The notes beneath the pieces are model-generated. The model saw nothing but the letters and a program-made list of their open reading frames with translations. It was not told the origin of the DNA and did not search any database. From contig NZ_JAJKFQ010000011.1 in NCBI RefSeq assembly GCF_020966635.1, forward strand, positions 744,001-808,000: 64,000 bases of DNA, given 5' to 3'. The first letter of the stretch is position 1. Each line of letters begins with the position of its first letter. Origin of the DNA: Stieleria sp. JC731 (GTDB lineage Bacteria; Planctomycetota; Planctomycetia; Pirellulales; Pirellulaceae). This document shows positions 27,953-37,295 of the stretch, piece by piece. The position numbers were made by a program, and so were the translations under genes.

Positions 27953-29434
27953 CTAAAGCTTGACCGTGACGGTTTTGGATTCGGTGTAGGGCTTGAGACC
28001 TTCTTCACCAAGTTCTCGGCCGTAGCCACTCATCTTGAATCCACCGAAGGGCGCTGCTGCGTCGAAGACGTCGTAGCAGTTCACCCAGACGGTCCCTGCA
28101 CGAACCCTTGCGGCAAAGTCATGGGCGTTGGCTATGTCGCGCGTCCACACCGCCGCGGCCAAGCCATAGAACGTATTGTTCGCTCGGTGGATCATGTCTT
28201 CCTTGTCGTCGAAGGTCAGCACGCTCATCACGGGGCCGAAAATTTCGTCGGTCGCGATTGACATGTCGTCGGTCACGTTGTTGAAGATCGTCGGTTCAAC
28301 AAAGTAACCTTGCTCACCAACTCGACCGCCACCGGCAACGCAATCGGCGCCTTCGTTCTTACCTTTGTCGATGTATGACATGATCTTGTCGAATTGTGCT
28401 TGATCGACTTGAGGGCCTTGATCTGTGTCCGACGCGAATGGATCGCCGACTTTGCGTTTCAATGTCAACGCCGTCAGCTTTTCAATAAATTCGTCGTGGC
28501 AAGACTTTTCAACAAACACTCGGCTGCCGGCACAGCAGCACTGCCCTTGGTTCAAGAACAAACCGATGTAAGCCCCTTGGACCGCGGCGTCCATGTCGGC
28601 ATCGGCGAAGACTACGTTGGGGCTCTTGCCTCCCAATTCAAACGTCAAACGCTTGAGCGTATCGGCTGAATCACGCGTGATGATTTGCGCCGTTCTGTGT
28701 TCGCCGGTAAAGGCAATCTTGTCAATCAGCGGATGCTTGACGCAAGCCGCACCGGCAGTGGGGCCAAAACCTGGGACGATGTTGATCACGCCGTCAGGGA
28801 ATCCAACTTCTTTCGCCATCTGTGCCATCGCGAGGCAAGTCAGTGGCGTCTGTTCAGCCGGCTTCATCACGACGGTACAACCGGCGGCCAGTGCGGGTCC
28901 CCATTTCCATGCCAGCATCAACAATGGGAAGTTCCAAGGGATGATTTGGCCGGCAACGCCGATCGGTTCGCGTCGGGTGTAGCACAGGTATTTGCCACGA
29001 ATCGGAATGGTGCTGCCGTGAAGCTTGTCGGCATATCCGGCATAGTAACGGATCGCGTCGATTGCCAACGGAAGGTCTCCGCCCAAGCTGTCTTTGAGTG
29101 GCTTGCCGTTGTCGAGGGTTTCTAGTGCCGCCAAGTAATGGATTTCTTCTTCCATCCGATCGGCAAGCTTGTAAAGCAAGCGACCGCGATCACGGGCATC
29201 CATTTTGGGCCAATCACCCGTTTCGAACGCGTGGCGTGCCGCTTTGGCTGCGGCATCGACATCGGCCGCGTCACCTTCGGCGATCTGTGCGATTTCTTGT
29301 TCGGTTGCCGGGTTAAAGGTCGCAAACGTTTTACCGCTGGCTGCCGGAACCCATTTACCGTCAATAAAACACTCGGTGTGCTTCACTTCGACTTCGGCCG
29401 CAGACTTTGGTGGCTGTGACAACGTCGTACTCAT
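27953..29434 (-). CDS. NAD(P)+-dependent aldehyde dehydrogenase, class 1/2 type
   Basis: The 493-residue protein has the ALDH core: [14 protein letters not shown], the catalytic Glu in FELGGKSPN (about residue 265) and the nucleophilic Cys within [11 protein letters not shown] (about 299-301). [14 protein letters not shown] lies near the C-terminus. Where most family members have FTGST, this protein has FTGEHRTAQ, an uncommon change in the NAD-binding loop. The start has GAGG at good spacing. It lies upstream of the YjhG-type dehydratase in the same direction with 368 bp of repeats between. It oxidises an aldehyde to an acid; the natural substrate is unknown. Confidence 0.93.
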   Translation of the reverse strand: MSTTLSQPPKSAAEVEVKHTECFIDGKWVPAASGKTFATFNPATEQEIAQIAEGDAADVDAAAKAARHAFETGDWPKMDARDRGRLLYKLADRMEEEIHYLAALETLDNGKPLKDSLGGDLPLAIDAIRYYAGYADKLHGSTIPIRGKYLCYTRREPIGVAGQIIPWNFPLLMLAWKWGPALAAGCTVVMKPAEQTPLTCLAMAQMAKEVGFPDGVINIVPGFGPTAGAACVKHPLIDKIAFTGEHRTAQIITRDSADTLKRLTFELGGKSPNVVFADADMDAAVQGAYIGLFLNQGQCCCAGSRVFVEKSCHDEFIEKLTALTLKRKVGDPFASDTDQGPQVDQAQFDKIMSYIDKGKNEGADCVAGGGRVGEQGYFVEPTIFNNVTDDMSIATDEIFGPVMSVLTFDDKEDMIHRANNTFYGLAAAVWTRDIANAHDFAARVRAGTVWVNCYDVFDAAAPFGGFKMSGYGRELGEEGLKPYTESKTVTVKL

Positions 29435-29939
29435 CGATAACCTCGTGGACTGGTCGCGAACTACGCATGTAAATCAAGCCGCAGATCGATTCGGTCGCAG
29501 TTCGTTAAACACATACAGGGAAAGGGGCGAAGGAAGGTTTCAACACATCAGCAAAGGCAAATCAAATCACCGACTGCATTGCTATGGGTTCCTGCGATCG
29601 CGTTGCATGCCGAAACATCCCTGTTGTTGTACACGATCGGCTAGCCTTGGTGGGAATTTGGGGGGCAATGTCACCGGACCAGTGCCAAGCGGCGATGTCA
29701 AAGCGTTCGCAGGTATTTAAAGTGCTATTGACCTTGGTTTGTCACTCGTCCTAGGGTGGCCTCAAAGCATGGGTGACATCCGATGGAACATGGATACCCG
29801 GCTGGCAGGGCTGGCGTGAAGTTAGGAAAACTTTGGCGTTTGCGAATTCTGCCCCGAAAATGCTGGCCCTGTGCTTTCGTCATTGCCGATCACCATGGAC
29901 GGTGTGTGATTTCAAATAGGAAGAAAGAAGGCCGCAAGG
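29435..29939. other. Divergent promoter region
   Basis: About 505 bp between the aldehyde dehydrogenase and the Ser/Thr/Pro-rich lipoprotein, transcribed away from each other. I see no repeat, RNA or gene that I can support. Confidence 0.4.
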
Positions 29940-31064
29940 ATGCCGAATAGAAAGCAGCTAAGAACGCAACTGTTGGTTACCGGATGTGCAGCCATGGTTG
30001 CTTGTTCGACAGGATGCCGCAGTGCGATGCCCAAATGGAATATGTTTGGCTTCCGCAAAGCTCCGTCAGCTGAAATGCTTGCCGGAAACGGTCCCAGCCA
30101 TACTTATCCTGCTCCGCCAAGTTCATCGGCAACTCCGATGGCGATCGCATCCAATGCTGCTGGAACCAGCGACATGGTTGCTGATGCGGGGAAAACACCA
30201 GGCGTTGGCACCGCAGGGTTCAATCCTGGCGTACCGACCGCAGGGCCGACTTCACCAGCAGCGAATATGGCTGCAGCTCAGGCAAACGGATTCGCATTGG
30301 CAAGTGGTCCCGCGGCAAGCCAGTCTGGCCCGGCTCACTACTCGCTAAGCTCGAACGTTTCGACCGACAAGAATTCGTCTGTGCCAGCGATCCCAGCCGG
30401 CTACCAGTTCGGAACCAAAGCGACTCCACCGGGCGCCACCGCAACAGCCGCAAACACGACGGGATATCAAATCCCTTCGTCGTACCCGGCTCCGTCAGCT
30501 GGGGGAACAGGATCGAGCTACAGCTTGCCCTCGTCTGCGACCTCTCCCATCAGTCCTTCAAGTATTCCACCGAGTACGTCCTATGCGATGCCCGGTACAG
30601 GAGCATCTGTAGCTAGCGAGCCAAGTGCAGGCCCAACAACATCGGGATTTGCGTTGCCCGACGATGTGATGGCCAGTGTCAAACAAGCTTCGGCAACCGC
30701 AACCAATGCGGCACCGTTCACACCCAAAACCAATACACCTTCGGCTGGTCTAGAGGCCACACCGAACACCGCCGTGGCAGCGATTTCGATGCCAGCGGCC
30801 GGATCTTCTTCGTCGAACAGCATGACTTTGCCTACGGGCACTCCGGCTTCAACCGTCGGTACTGGAAGCACAAAGCCATCGTTCTCTACCGCTAGCGCGT
30901 CTTTCCCTACGGGCGACAAGACTTTGTCACTGCCATCTAATGGCGTGATGAGCAACGGTAGTGTCGGTGGTTCGTACGCACCAGGTAGTACTGGTACAAC
31001 ATCGGGGTATCCAGCCACAAGCGGCTATCCCGGTACAGGCACCAATGGCAGTTTTTACCGCTAG
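29940..31064 (+). CDS. Ser/Thr/Pro/Ala-rich predicted lipoprotein, unknown function
   Basis: The 374-residue protein has a basic N-terminus (NRKQLRTQ), a short hydrophobic run and a CSTGC segment that can serve as a lipobox (Cys at about residue 26). The rest is low complexity, dominated by Ser, Thr, Ala, Pro and Gly, and ends with Tyr/Pro/Gly motifs (SGYPATSGYPGTG). It is probably a disordered surface or periplasmic protein. I recognise no domain. Codon choice looks like that of neighbouring genes, which supports a real gene. A GCAAGG sequence lies directly in front of the ATG. Confidence 0.65.
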   Translation: MPNRKQLRTQLLVTGCAAMVACSTGCRSAMPKWNMFGFRKAPSAEMLAGNGPSHTYPAPPSSSATPMAIASNAAGTSDMVADAGKTPGVGTAGFNPGVPTAGPTSPAANMAAAQANGFALASGPAASQSGPAHYSLSSNVSTDKNSSVPAIPAGYQFGTKATPPGATATAANTTGYQIPSSYPAPSAGGTGSSYSLPSSATSPISPSSIPPSTSYAMPGTGASVASEPSAGPTTSGFALPDDVMASVKQASATATNAAPFTPKTNTPSAGLEATPNTAVAAISMPAAGSSSSNSMTLPTGTPASTVGTGSTKPSFSTASASFPTGDKTLSLPSNGVMSNGSVGGSYAPGSTGTTSGYPATSGYPGTGTNGSFYR

Positions 31065-31296
31065 GCAAAGTACGGTTCGCATCGTCGGTTAGCGACGTGC
31101 GGTCATCGCCTTGAAAGGCAAAGAATCCAGTTTGAGCATCACTGATTTTCAGGGTGCTCGGTCGTAAAGATGGTGGCCCATCCGCCATCTTTGCGGAACA
31201 TGATTCGGCGTCGATTAAGGATTCAACGAAGGCAGCATTTCGTTTGGCGCTGAGGCTCGTACTGGATGCAATTGATCGCATCAGGAGTCCACGCCG

Positions 31297-31719
31297 ATGA
31301 ACGTTTTGTTTCAAGTCATTATGGCTGTTGCTATGGCAGCAGCACCGACGAATTGCGTTGTCACATCTTCGTTAGGTGGCAACCCGACGACTCAAGCGAC
31401 CGTTGATATGGTCGAGTTGAATCACTTCCTGGACGACAACGGCCGCGAAGTGTTCCGCCAAGTCGTTTTCTATGATTGGTCCAGTAAGAACCGGCAGCTT
31501 GAAGTTCGAGCTTGGCGATTGGTCAAGCACCCTTCGCAGTTGCCTCGCCCACAACATCGCGGCGAAGGGTTTGTCACCCGCTGGCAAGACAAGTATGTGA
31601 CACGTGAAGTCGTCGCCAGGACGATGCGTGAAACGTTCAGTCAAGAAGACCCCGAACGTGTCAATCGCAATGTCTTGCCCGAAAACGAACGCCGACCGCT
31701 TTGGCCCTCGGGCGAGTAG
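31297..31719 (+). CDS. Hypothetical secreted protein
   Basis: A 140-residue product with an N-terminal hydrophobic segment (VLFQVIMAVAMAAAP) that looks like a signal peptide. It is followed by a basic, Trp/Arg-rich soluble part (VVFYDWSSKNRQLEVRAWRLVKHP). The pattern is that of a small globular exported protein, but I do not recognise the family. It is followed by a hairpin-forming repeat and faces the Cys-rich gene. Confidence 0.6.
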   Translation: MNVLFQVIMAVAMAAAPTNCVVTSSLGGNPTTQATVDMVELNHFLDDNGREVFRQVVFYDWSSKNRQLEVRAWRLVKHPSQLPRPQHRGEGFVTRWQDKYVTREVVARTMRETFSQEDPERVNRNVLPENERRPLWPSGE

Positions 31720-31746
31720 GCGGAATAAGAGCTGATGCACTCGATA

Positions 31747-31833
31747 GTGTCACTCCGCTCTGAAAGTGTCGCTCCGCTCTCCGAGCTGAGAGTACGATAA
31801 GAAACCGCGAACGGCGCGGAGAGCGGAGCGACA
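31747..31833. repeat. Perfect 17-bp inverted repeat with long loop
   Basis: TGTCGCTCCGCTCTCCG at 31767-31783 is the exact reverse complement of 31817-31833, with a 33-bp loop. A truncated extra copy of the left arm (GTGTCACTCCGCTCT) starts at 31747. It lies between convergent genes and has no U-run, so it looks more like a dispersed repeat than a terminator. Confidence 0.8.
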
Positions 31834-31883
31834 ATAGTTGATCGCAGATGGAAGGCTCCTTTCACCCTCGCTACCAAACGAAA

Positions 31884-31910
31884 ACAGCCCCGAGTGATTC
31901 CCGGGGCTGT
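31884..31910 (-). terminator. Intrinsic terminator of the Cys-rich gene
   Basis: A 9-bp stem ACAGCCCCG / CGGGGCTGT is followed on the minus strand by TTTTCGTTT. It lies about 80 bp beyond the stop codon of the Cys-rich protein gene. Confidence 0.7.
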
Positions 31911-31988
31911 CTGGCAATTTGATCGCTTTTGATTTGCAGCGGATCATGCATCGGGTGCGATGACTTGATCCTGGTTCATGCAATCAGA

Positions 31989-32345
31989 TCAGTCGCGAAC
32001 GATGGTGCGGCCGTGCTTGGTGATCACGACGTCGACGCACTTGTCGCAGCAGGTGAACTTGTAGGTCAGGATCTTGCGGCCGAGGAAGCCAGGACGGCAA
32101 CCGACGTAGCAAGGAACGGTGCCAGCGCATTCTGCAGGAACGCAAACGCTAACTGGGTACTTGCAACCGGTGCAAGGATCGACAACGCAGAAGGTAACTT
32201 CTACTGGAGGTGCTGGGCAGCAAACTGGTGCTGGTTCGCAGCAAGGAGCAGGTGCTGGCTCGCAGCATCCAGCGTTGGCGACGGATGGTGCCAGGCTGGC
32301 AACGCAAAGTGCGGCAACGGCCACAACGAACGAAACGCTTTTCAT
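31989..32345 (-). CDS. Small Cys/Pro-rich secreted protein
   Basis: The 118-residue protein starts MKSVSFVVAVAALCVASLA and has a signal peptide cut near ANAG. The mature part has many Cys in CCEPAPxP-like repeats (GCCEPAPAPCCEPAPVCCPAPP) and later CxxC-like pairs (PCTGCKY, TCCDKC). It then ends with a Lys/Thr/Val-rich stretch. I chose the start at 32345 because the signal peptide begins there; 22 more residues could precede it. It is probably an envelope or surface protein stabilised by disulfides, as seen in planctomycete proteinaceous cell walls. That role is inferred. Confidence 0.72.
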   Translation of the reverse strand: MKSVSFVVAVAALCVASLAPSVANAGCCEPAPAPCCEPAPVCCPAPPVEVTFCVVDPCTGCKYPVSVCVPAECAGTVPCYVGCRPGFLGRKILTYKFTCCDKCVDVVITKHGRTIVRD

Positions 32346-33045
32346 CTTGTATTCCTTCGGAATCAAAGTTGCTTGAACAGGTGCCGTTACTTGAAGGAAG
32401 GTGGGCACCAACTAGGTGGTAAAGCTTTGCTCTTAGTTAAAGCTTGTGCAAGCCCCCTATCCCACCACGTGCCGTCGTGATTCTTCGTTGCATTCACATT
32501 TAGCGATTGCACCGAGGCAGGCGCGCCGCTTGAGACCATTAGGGCTCCACACAAGTTGGCGTCAGTCGTAAAGAAACCCAGGTTTTGTAAATGAAGCAGC
32601 CAATTCAGATCGTGCATCCACGCGGAGGGCTCAGCCGATGACCCGGCGGATGCCGGTAAATTAATGCGTCGATTGATCCGCAATCGTGGTCCTTGCGATG
32701 GACCATTCCTCGTTAAGGATCTAGTCGCGAATCGTGCGTCGAAAGTATGGAACGAGAGTCTGAGAACAAGACGCAATTCGCGATCGGCCAGCAACCAATG
32801 TTTGAGTCTCAGATTGAGAGGCAATTGTTGCGGCGAGGTCTTTCGCGTGCGAATTTGTCTCAGGCTGAAGCTGACAACCGTGTCGCAAGACGGTCATGCG
32901 AAAAACCGCTGCGGCCCCAAATTTTTTTCGGGAATCGTTGACAGTTTTGCAGAGTCGCGGGGTTCAGGGCTGCCAGGAACATCAGCTCGCGCGAACGTAT
33001 CAGAGAGGCCTGATTCGCGGACCGAAGCAAATTCCTGAAACGGAT
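32346..33045. other. Long intergenic region without supported genes
   Basis: About 700 bp between the Cys-rich gene start and the tonB stop. Open frames on both strands overlap and have Arg-rich, feature-free translations. The promoter of the Cys-rich gene and the end of the hemP-tonB transcript should lie here. Confidence 0.4.
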
Positions 33046-33876
33046 CTACAGACGGAAGCGGATCGGCATCCGTTCGATGCTTTCCACGGGGACGCCCCAG
33101 CGTTTGGCGGGCTTACCTTGCCATTTCGAAACCGCATCAACCGCGGCTTGATCTAAAACGGCGTGGCCACTGGATTGGTGGACTCGCACGTCTTCGACCC
33201 GTCCGTTCGAAGTGATCTTGAGCTCAAGAATTACAACACCTTGCCAGTTTTCCGCGATGGCTTTTTGGGGGTATTGCGGTGGCGCGTTGTTTGACAAGTC
33301 GGGCGAGTCTTCCTTCTCAAGTCCGACGAACTGTTCGATTGGGATCGCCGCAGGCTTGGGGACTGCGGTGACAATCGGCGTGGTCGCTTTGCGTCGCGGT
33401 TGGACGGGACTGATCTCAGGCATCGGTTCGGTCAAGGTTTGACGTTGAAGCTGTGTTTCGTCTGCGATCGAGTTCCGCGCTGAAGGCACGGTGACGCGAG
33501 GCAGATCACGTTGGCTACGTTCCAAGCGATGATGCTGGGTTGGTTCAGCCGGTTGTTGTTCAGGCGGCGAAAGGTCCGCGTCAGGCGGAATGTCTTGTGT
33601 CTGGATGGCTGGTTCGACCAGCGGACGGATTGACGGTTCGATCACACTGACCGGGGTGACAGCCGTCATCGACTGGGTTGCCTGGATTGTGATGACCTGT
33701 GATTGCCCTTTCGAAGCAAAACGCTGGTGGACCGACATCGGCACCGCGTACAGAACCGCAAGCATCGAACCGTGAAGCAGCAGCGAAAAACAGTACGATT
33801 TTAACGTTGGGGCCAACGGACTTCCGCTGCGGGGGTTGGGTCGGACCCTTGATTCATACATTGCCAGCGGGGTCAC
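33046..33876 (-). CDS. TonB-family energy transducer
   Basis: The 276-residue protein has one N-terminal membrane helix (YCFSLLLHGSMLAVLYAVP, about 28-46) and a long Pro/Gln/Thr-rich periplasmic linker. A TonB C-terminal domain lies at about 190-276 (NAPPQYPQKAIAENWQGVVIL, then VRVHQSSGHAVLDQAAVDAVSKW). TonB passes proton-motive energy from ExbB/ExbD to outer-membrane receptors for iron complexes and other ligands. It starts 1 bp after the hemP stop codon, so the two form an operon. ExbD-like genes occur elsewhere in the window (48.2 kb). Confidence 0.88.
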   Translation of the reverse strand: MTPLAMYESRVRPNPRSGSPLAPTLKSYCFSLLLHGSMLAVLYAVPMSVHQRFASKGQSQVITIQATQSMTAVTPVSVIEPSIRPLVEPAIQTQDIPPDADLSPPEQQPAEPTQHHRLERSQRDLPRVTVPSARNSIADETQLQRQTLTEPMPEISPVQPRRKATTPIVTAVPKPAAIPIEQFVGLEKEDSPDLSNNAPPQYPQKAIAENWQGVVILELKITSNGRVEDVRVHQSSGHAVLDQAAVDAVSKWQGKPAKRWGVPVESIERMPIRFRL

Positions 33877-33877
33877 A

Positions 33878-34051
33878 TTACTTGCTCAAGTATAACTTGC
33901 CGGATGAAGTTAACCGAAGGCGGTACATTTCTTTGTTGTGTCGGATCCAAACTTCGCGTTCCCCATGCAGAATTGTCTCTGAATCGATGATTCGTGGCCG
34001 CTCGTTCGGACGCTCCGATTCTTTCGGATTGCGTTCCTGATCATCACCCAT
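33878..34051 (-). CDS. hemP: Hemin uptake protein HemP
   Basis: This 57-residue protein has the compact HemP pattern: an acidic/Arg-rich start, then IIDSETILHGEREVWIRHN, then YRLRLTSSGKLYLSK. The family is small, usually iron-regulated and found next to haem uptake or tonB genes. I chose the ATG at 34051 because AGGAG lies at ideal spacing in front; another in-frame ATG at 34081 lies upstream. It is directly followed by tonB. A palindrome (34075-34093) upstream could be its operator. Confidence 0.87.
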   Translation of the reverse strand: MGDDQERNPKESERPNERPRIIDSETILHGEREVWIRHNKEMYRLRLTSSGKLYLSK

Positions 34052-34074
34052 CTTTACTCCTACGTTGCAATTTT

Positions 34075-34093
34075 CATGCATGCTTCATGCATG
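34075..34093. promoter_or_regulatory. CATGCATG-CTT-CATGCATG palindrome upstream of hemP
   Basis: Two self-complementary CATGCATG octamers are separated by 3 bp, 24 bp before the hemP start. The position suggests an operator for hemP-tonB. It does not match the classical Fur box, so the binding protein is unknown. Confidence 0.4.
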
Positions 34094-34592
34094 GGAGCGC
34101 AGCGTTAGCAGTTTGCGGGCCATTCGCCCAAGTATCACCAGATCGGTCAAAAACCTCGTGATTTCGAGTAGGTGACGTCCCTGTTAAAGTTGGATTTTTA
34201 GTCAACGGTGATGATTTATCCGCCGCGTCGATTCCCATCCACGACAGGGCTCATCGATGACCGGTCCTGCTCCGATCAGGCTGCAGCGGTTAGACTGGGG
34301 GGCGAGTGCAGTCATGATTGTCGTTAAGACGTTCGGCCATTAGCTTGTCAGGATCGTCACCGGGTTTTCCGGTCATGCGGAATCGACAGTTGGCCTAGAG
34401 CGATGACTTGGCACAAATTGCCTGATTCACAGACCGGTGTCGGGCGGAACGGACGGTCAATGCCGAAGATGACTCGTTGAAGCCCCGATTGTTGAAACCG
34501 GTCACTGGTTCCATCCAAGCCACGGCGAGTTGAGCGAATCGTGAAATTCGATGCGTGACTACCAACTTAGAATTTGATCTTAGATAAGTCTT
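34094..34592. other. Intergenic region without supported genes
   Basis: About 500 bp between the divergent hemP and acyltransferase-like genes. I see no RNA, repeat or coding frame that I can support. Confidence 0.4.
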
Positions 34593-35723
34593 ATGAGCCA
34601 ATCGATTCAATGTTCTCCCGTCGAAAGCCGCGCCGATCAGAAAGCGTTTATTCAATTGGAGAAGGATCTCTACAAGAATGATCCGAATTGGGTGGCTCCG
34701 CTTTGGGGTGAACGCAAGCAGCTTTGTGGTTTTTCTGGCAAGCACCCGTTTTATAATGATGCCGAATGCAAAGCGTTCCTTGCGCGTAAAGACGGGAAGG
34801 TTTGTGGCCGCGTTTTGGCGATCGTCAATCACGCCCACAACCGGTACCACAAAGAGCAGCGTGGCTTCTTTGGCTTCTTCGAATGTGTTGATGATGCTGA
34901 AGTCGCCAAGGAGTTGTTTGATCAGGCTTGTCAGTGGTTATCCGGCAAAGGCATGACTGACGTTCGCGGCCCGGTGAATCCCAGTTTGAATTATGAGTGC
35001 GGATTGCTGGTCGATGGCTTTGATTCACCGCCAACGTTCCTGATTACTTACAACCAGCCATACTACGAAGATCTAGTTGTTGCCGCGGGCTTTGAAAAAT
35101 CACAGGACTTGTTTTGCTACGAGGCCAGCATTGAAGACCTTGACGATTTGGATCCGAAGCTTCAGTTCGTGATCGATGAAGCGACCAAACGATTCAAGGT
35201 CAACTGTCGCCCGATTAGTCGAAAGACGTTCGACGAAGACGTAAAAACGTTCCTGCGAATTTACAACCAGTCGCTGCAGCGGACTTGGGGGTATGTGCCG
35301 ATGAGCGATGAAGAACTGGTTCACCAAGCGGGGCAATTAAAACTTTTGATCGTTCCTGAGTTGACCAGCATCGCCGAAATCGATGGACAGCCGGTCGGTG
35401 CGGGATTTGGTCTGTTGGACTACAACCAAGTTCTCAAAAACATGAATGGGAATTTGTTTCCGTTCGGCTGGCTCAGACTGGTGCTCGGCAAACGCAAAAT
35501 CACTCGGTTGCGACTGGTCAGTACCAACGTATTGCCCGAATATCAGAAGTGGGGTTTGGGACTGGTTACGTTGGCGAGGATTTTGCCGGACGCGATCAAA
35601 TTTGGAATCCAAACGGGCGAATTCTCTTGGGTTCTGGAAAGCAATTCGCTGTCGCGAGGTACGATCGAACGTGGTGGCGCTCGAAAAGCCAAAACACAGC
35701 GACTTTACGATCGCAAGCTGTAA
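34593..35723 (+). CDS. GNAT-like acyltransferase family protein
   Basis: This 376-residue protein resembles a conserved bacterial family of large N-acetyltransferase-like proteins. It has an N-terminal YKNDPNWVAPLWGERKQ, a GNAT-like fold with RVLAIVNHAHNRYHKEQRGFFGFFEC (about 73-98) and GMTDVRGPVNPSLNYECGLLVDGFD. A second half has LRLVSTNVLPEYQKWGLG and SWVLESN near the end. The substrate is unknown; members are sometimes found near lipid genes. It precedes the ketosynthase gene by about 190 bp on the same strand. Confidence 0.72.
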   Translation: MSQSIQCSPVESRADQKAFIQLEKDLYKNDPNWVAPLWGERKQLCGFSGKHPFYNDAECKAFLARKDGKVCGRVLAIVNHAHNRYHKEQRGFFGFFECVDDAEVAKELFDQACQWLSGKGMTDVRGPVNPSLNYECGLLVDGFDSPPTFLITYNQPYYEDLVVAAGFEKSQDLFCYEASIEDLDDLDPKLQFVIDEATKRFKVNCRPISRKTFDEDVKTFLRIYNQSLQRTWGYVPMSDEELVHQAGQLKLLIVPELTSIAEIDGQPVGAGFGLLDYNQVLKNMNGNLFPFGWLRLVLGKRKITRLRLVSTNVLPEYQKWGLGLVTLARILPDAIKFGIQTGEFSWVLESNSLSRGTIERGGARKAKTQRLYDRKL

Positions 35724-35915
35724 CGGCGGTCCCTGCGGTGGATCAACATTCGGATCCGATCGCGAATTGACTCAGGTGTCGGGGGAACCTGACCACTGTT
35801 CAGTCGGCCCGATAGGCTTCATACTCTTGAACCCACCTGTCTTTCGCCTGTCAAAAAGTCGATTTCAGGTGGTTTAAATTTTGCACTTCTCATCTTTGCT
35901 TTCTGCCGATTAGCC

Positions 35916-37256
35916 ATGACACGTCAACCTGCCGTGATTACTGGGATCGGTATCGTCAGTGCAATTGGGATCGGTCAGCAGACATTCTTTGACGGTCTGC
36001 TAGAAGGACGTAGCGGCGTACGGTCGCTTGCCGATCGGACTGACGAAGAGGCAAAACCTGGACCCGACGATCCGCAAGACGGAGTTTGGATCGGGGCACC
36101 TGTTGTCGACTTTGATGCCAAGCAGTTTGTGCGACCACGCAAAGCCTTGAAGGTCATGTGCCGTGAAATCCAAACGGCATTCGCCTCGGCCCAGTTGGCT
36201 GTTGAGCACGCGGGGCTTGGTGATCAGATTCCTGCCTCGGAATCGGGTCTGATTTCACCGGATCGTCTTGGGACAGTTTATGGAGGTGAGATCTATTTCA
36301 ATCCTCCGACCGAACTGATGGAGTCGATCCGTCGCTGTGTCGACAGCGATGGCCAGATCCAGGCGGGGCAGTTTGGCGATGCCGCGCGAAAAGAAGTCGT
36401 TCCGCTTTGGATGCTGAAATACTTACCGAACATGCCGGCCTGCCAAGTCGGGATCTCGATCAATTCGCAAGGTCCCAACAATTCTTTGGTTCTCGGCGAC
36501 GTTTCCGGTCCAGCAGCATTGCTCGAAGGTTGCTCGTACTTGGATCGTGGTATCGCCGATATCAACGTCGTTGGTGCAACCGGGACGCGCGTCGGATCGA
36601 TGCGAATGACCTACACCGGTGATCTTCCGATTGTGGAGCGTGGCGAAAATTCTGTTGCCAACGCTTCGCGTCCCTACGATCCCAATTGCACGGGTGTGGT
36701 TGGTGGTGAAGGGGCCGCATCGCTGGTGATCGAAACGGCCGAACACGCACAACGTCGCGGCGCAACAGTGCTTGCACGTATCTTGGGAATCGCTTCGCGC
36801 TTCGCGCCAACACAAGCGATGAAACAGTGTCAGCGTGGGAACTCCGTCGATCAATCGGAATCAAGGCAGGCCAGTTCCGCGATCAAGCTTGCCATCGAAG
36901 CTGCCTTGGAACAAGCCGGTGTCGCTGCCAAGGACATCGCCCTTGTTGTCTCGCATGCGATGGGAGATCGGCAGGTCGATAGCGGTGAAGCGATGGCATT
37001 GAATGATTGCCAAATCGATGCTCCAGTGCTGCCTATCATTGCTTCGATCGGGCATACAGGTGCAGCCGCGGGGATGATGGAAATCGCTACCGGAGCATTG
37101 GTAATCGCCAACGGAAAAATACCTGCGGCGCTACATGCCGATCAGCTGAAAGATGCCAATCTGGTTGATCACACGAGGGATTTTGATTCCGGCTGTGTGC
37201 TATGTGTGACGCACACAACCGAAGGCAGCGCTGTCGCCGTGGTTCTCGGTAAATAA
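35916..37256 (+). CDS. Beta-ketoacyl-synthase-like protein lacking the active-site Cys
   Basis: This 446-residue protein has a thiolase fold of the KAS/FabF type, with N-terminal ITGIGIVSAIG and GPNNSLVLGDVSGPAALLEG (187-206). His347 lies in VVSHAMGD and His380 in ASIGHTGAAAG. Aligned to FabF (GPSISIATACTSG), the nucleophilic Cys is replaced by Asp194. Both catalytic His remain. Loss of Cys is known in chain-length factors and in decarboxylating ketosynthases. It is therefore unlikely to condense by itself, and may act as a partner subunit or decarboxylase. No acyl carrier protein is nearby. Confidence 0.84.
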   Translation: MTRQPAVITGIGIVSAIGIGQQTFFDGLLEGRSGVRSLADRTDEEAKPGPDDPQDGVWIGAPVVDFDAKQFVRPRKALKVMCREIQTAFASAQLAVEHAGLGDQIPASESGLISPDRLGTVYGGEIYFNPPTELMESIRRCVDSDGQIQAGQFGDAARKEVVPLWMLKYLPNMPACQVGISINSQGPNNSLVLGDVSGPAALLEGCSYLDRGIADINVVGATGTRVGSMRMTYTGDLPIVERGENSVANASRPYDPNCTGVVGGEGAASLVIETAEHAQRRGATVLARILGIASRFAPTQAMKQCQRGNSVDQSESRQASSAIKLAIEAALEQAGVAAKDIALVVSHAMGDRQVDSGEAMALNDCQIDAPVLPIIASIGHTGAAAGMMEIATGALVIANGKIPAALHADQLKDANLVDHTRDFDSGCVLCVTHTTEGSAVAVVLGK

Positions 37257-37295
37257 AGTATCGAGTGCTGCGACCGATTTTGTAGAACGCAGCTT

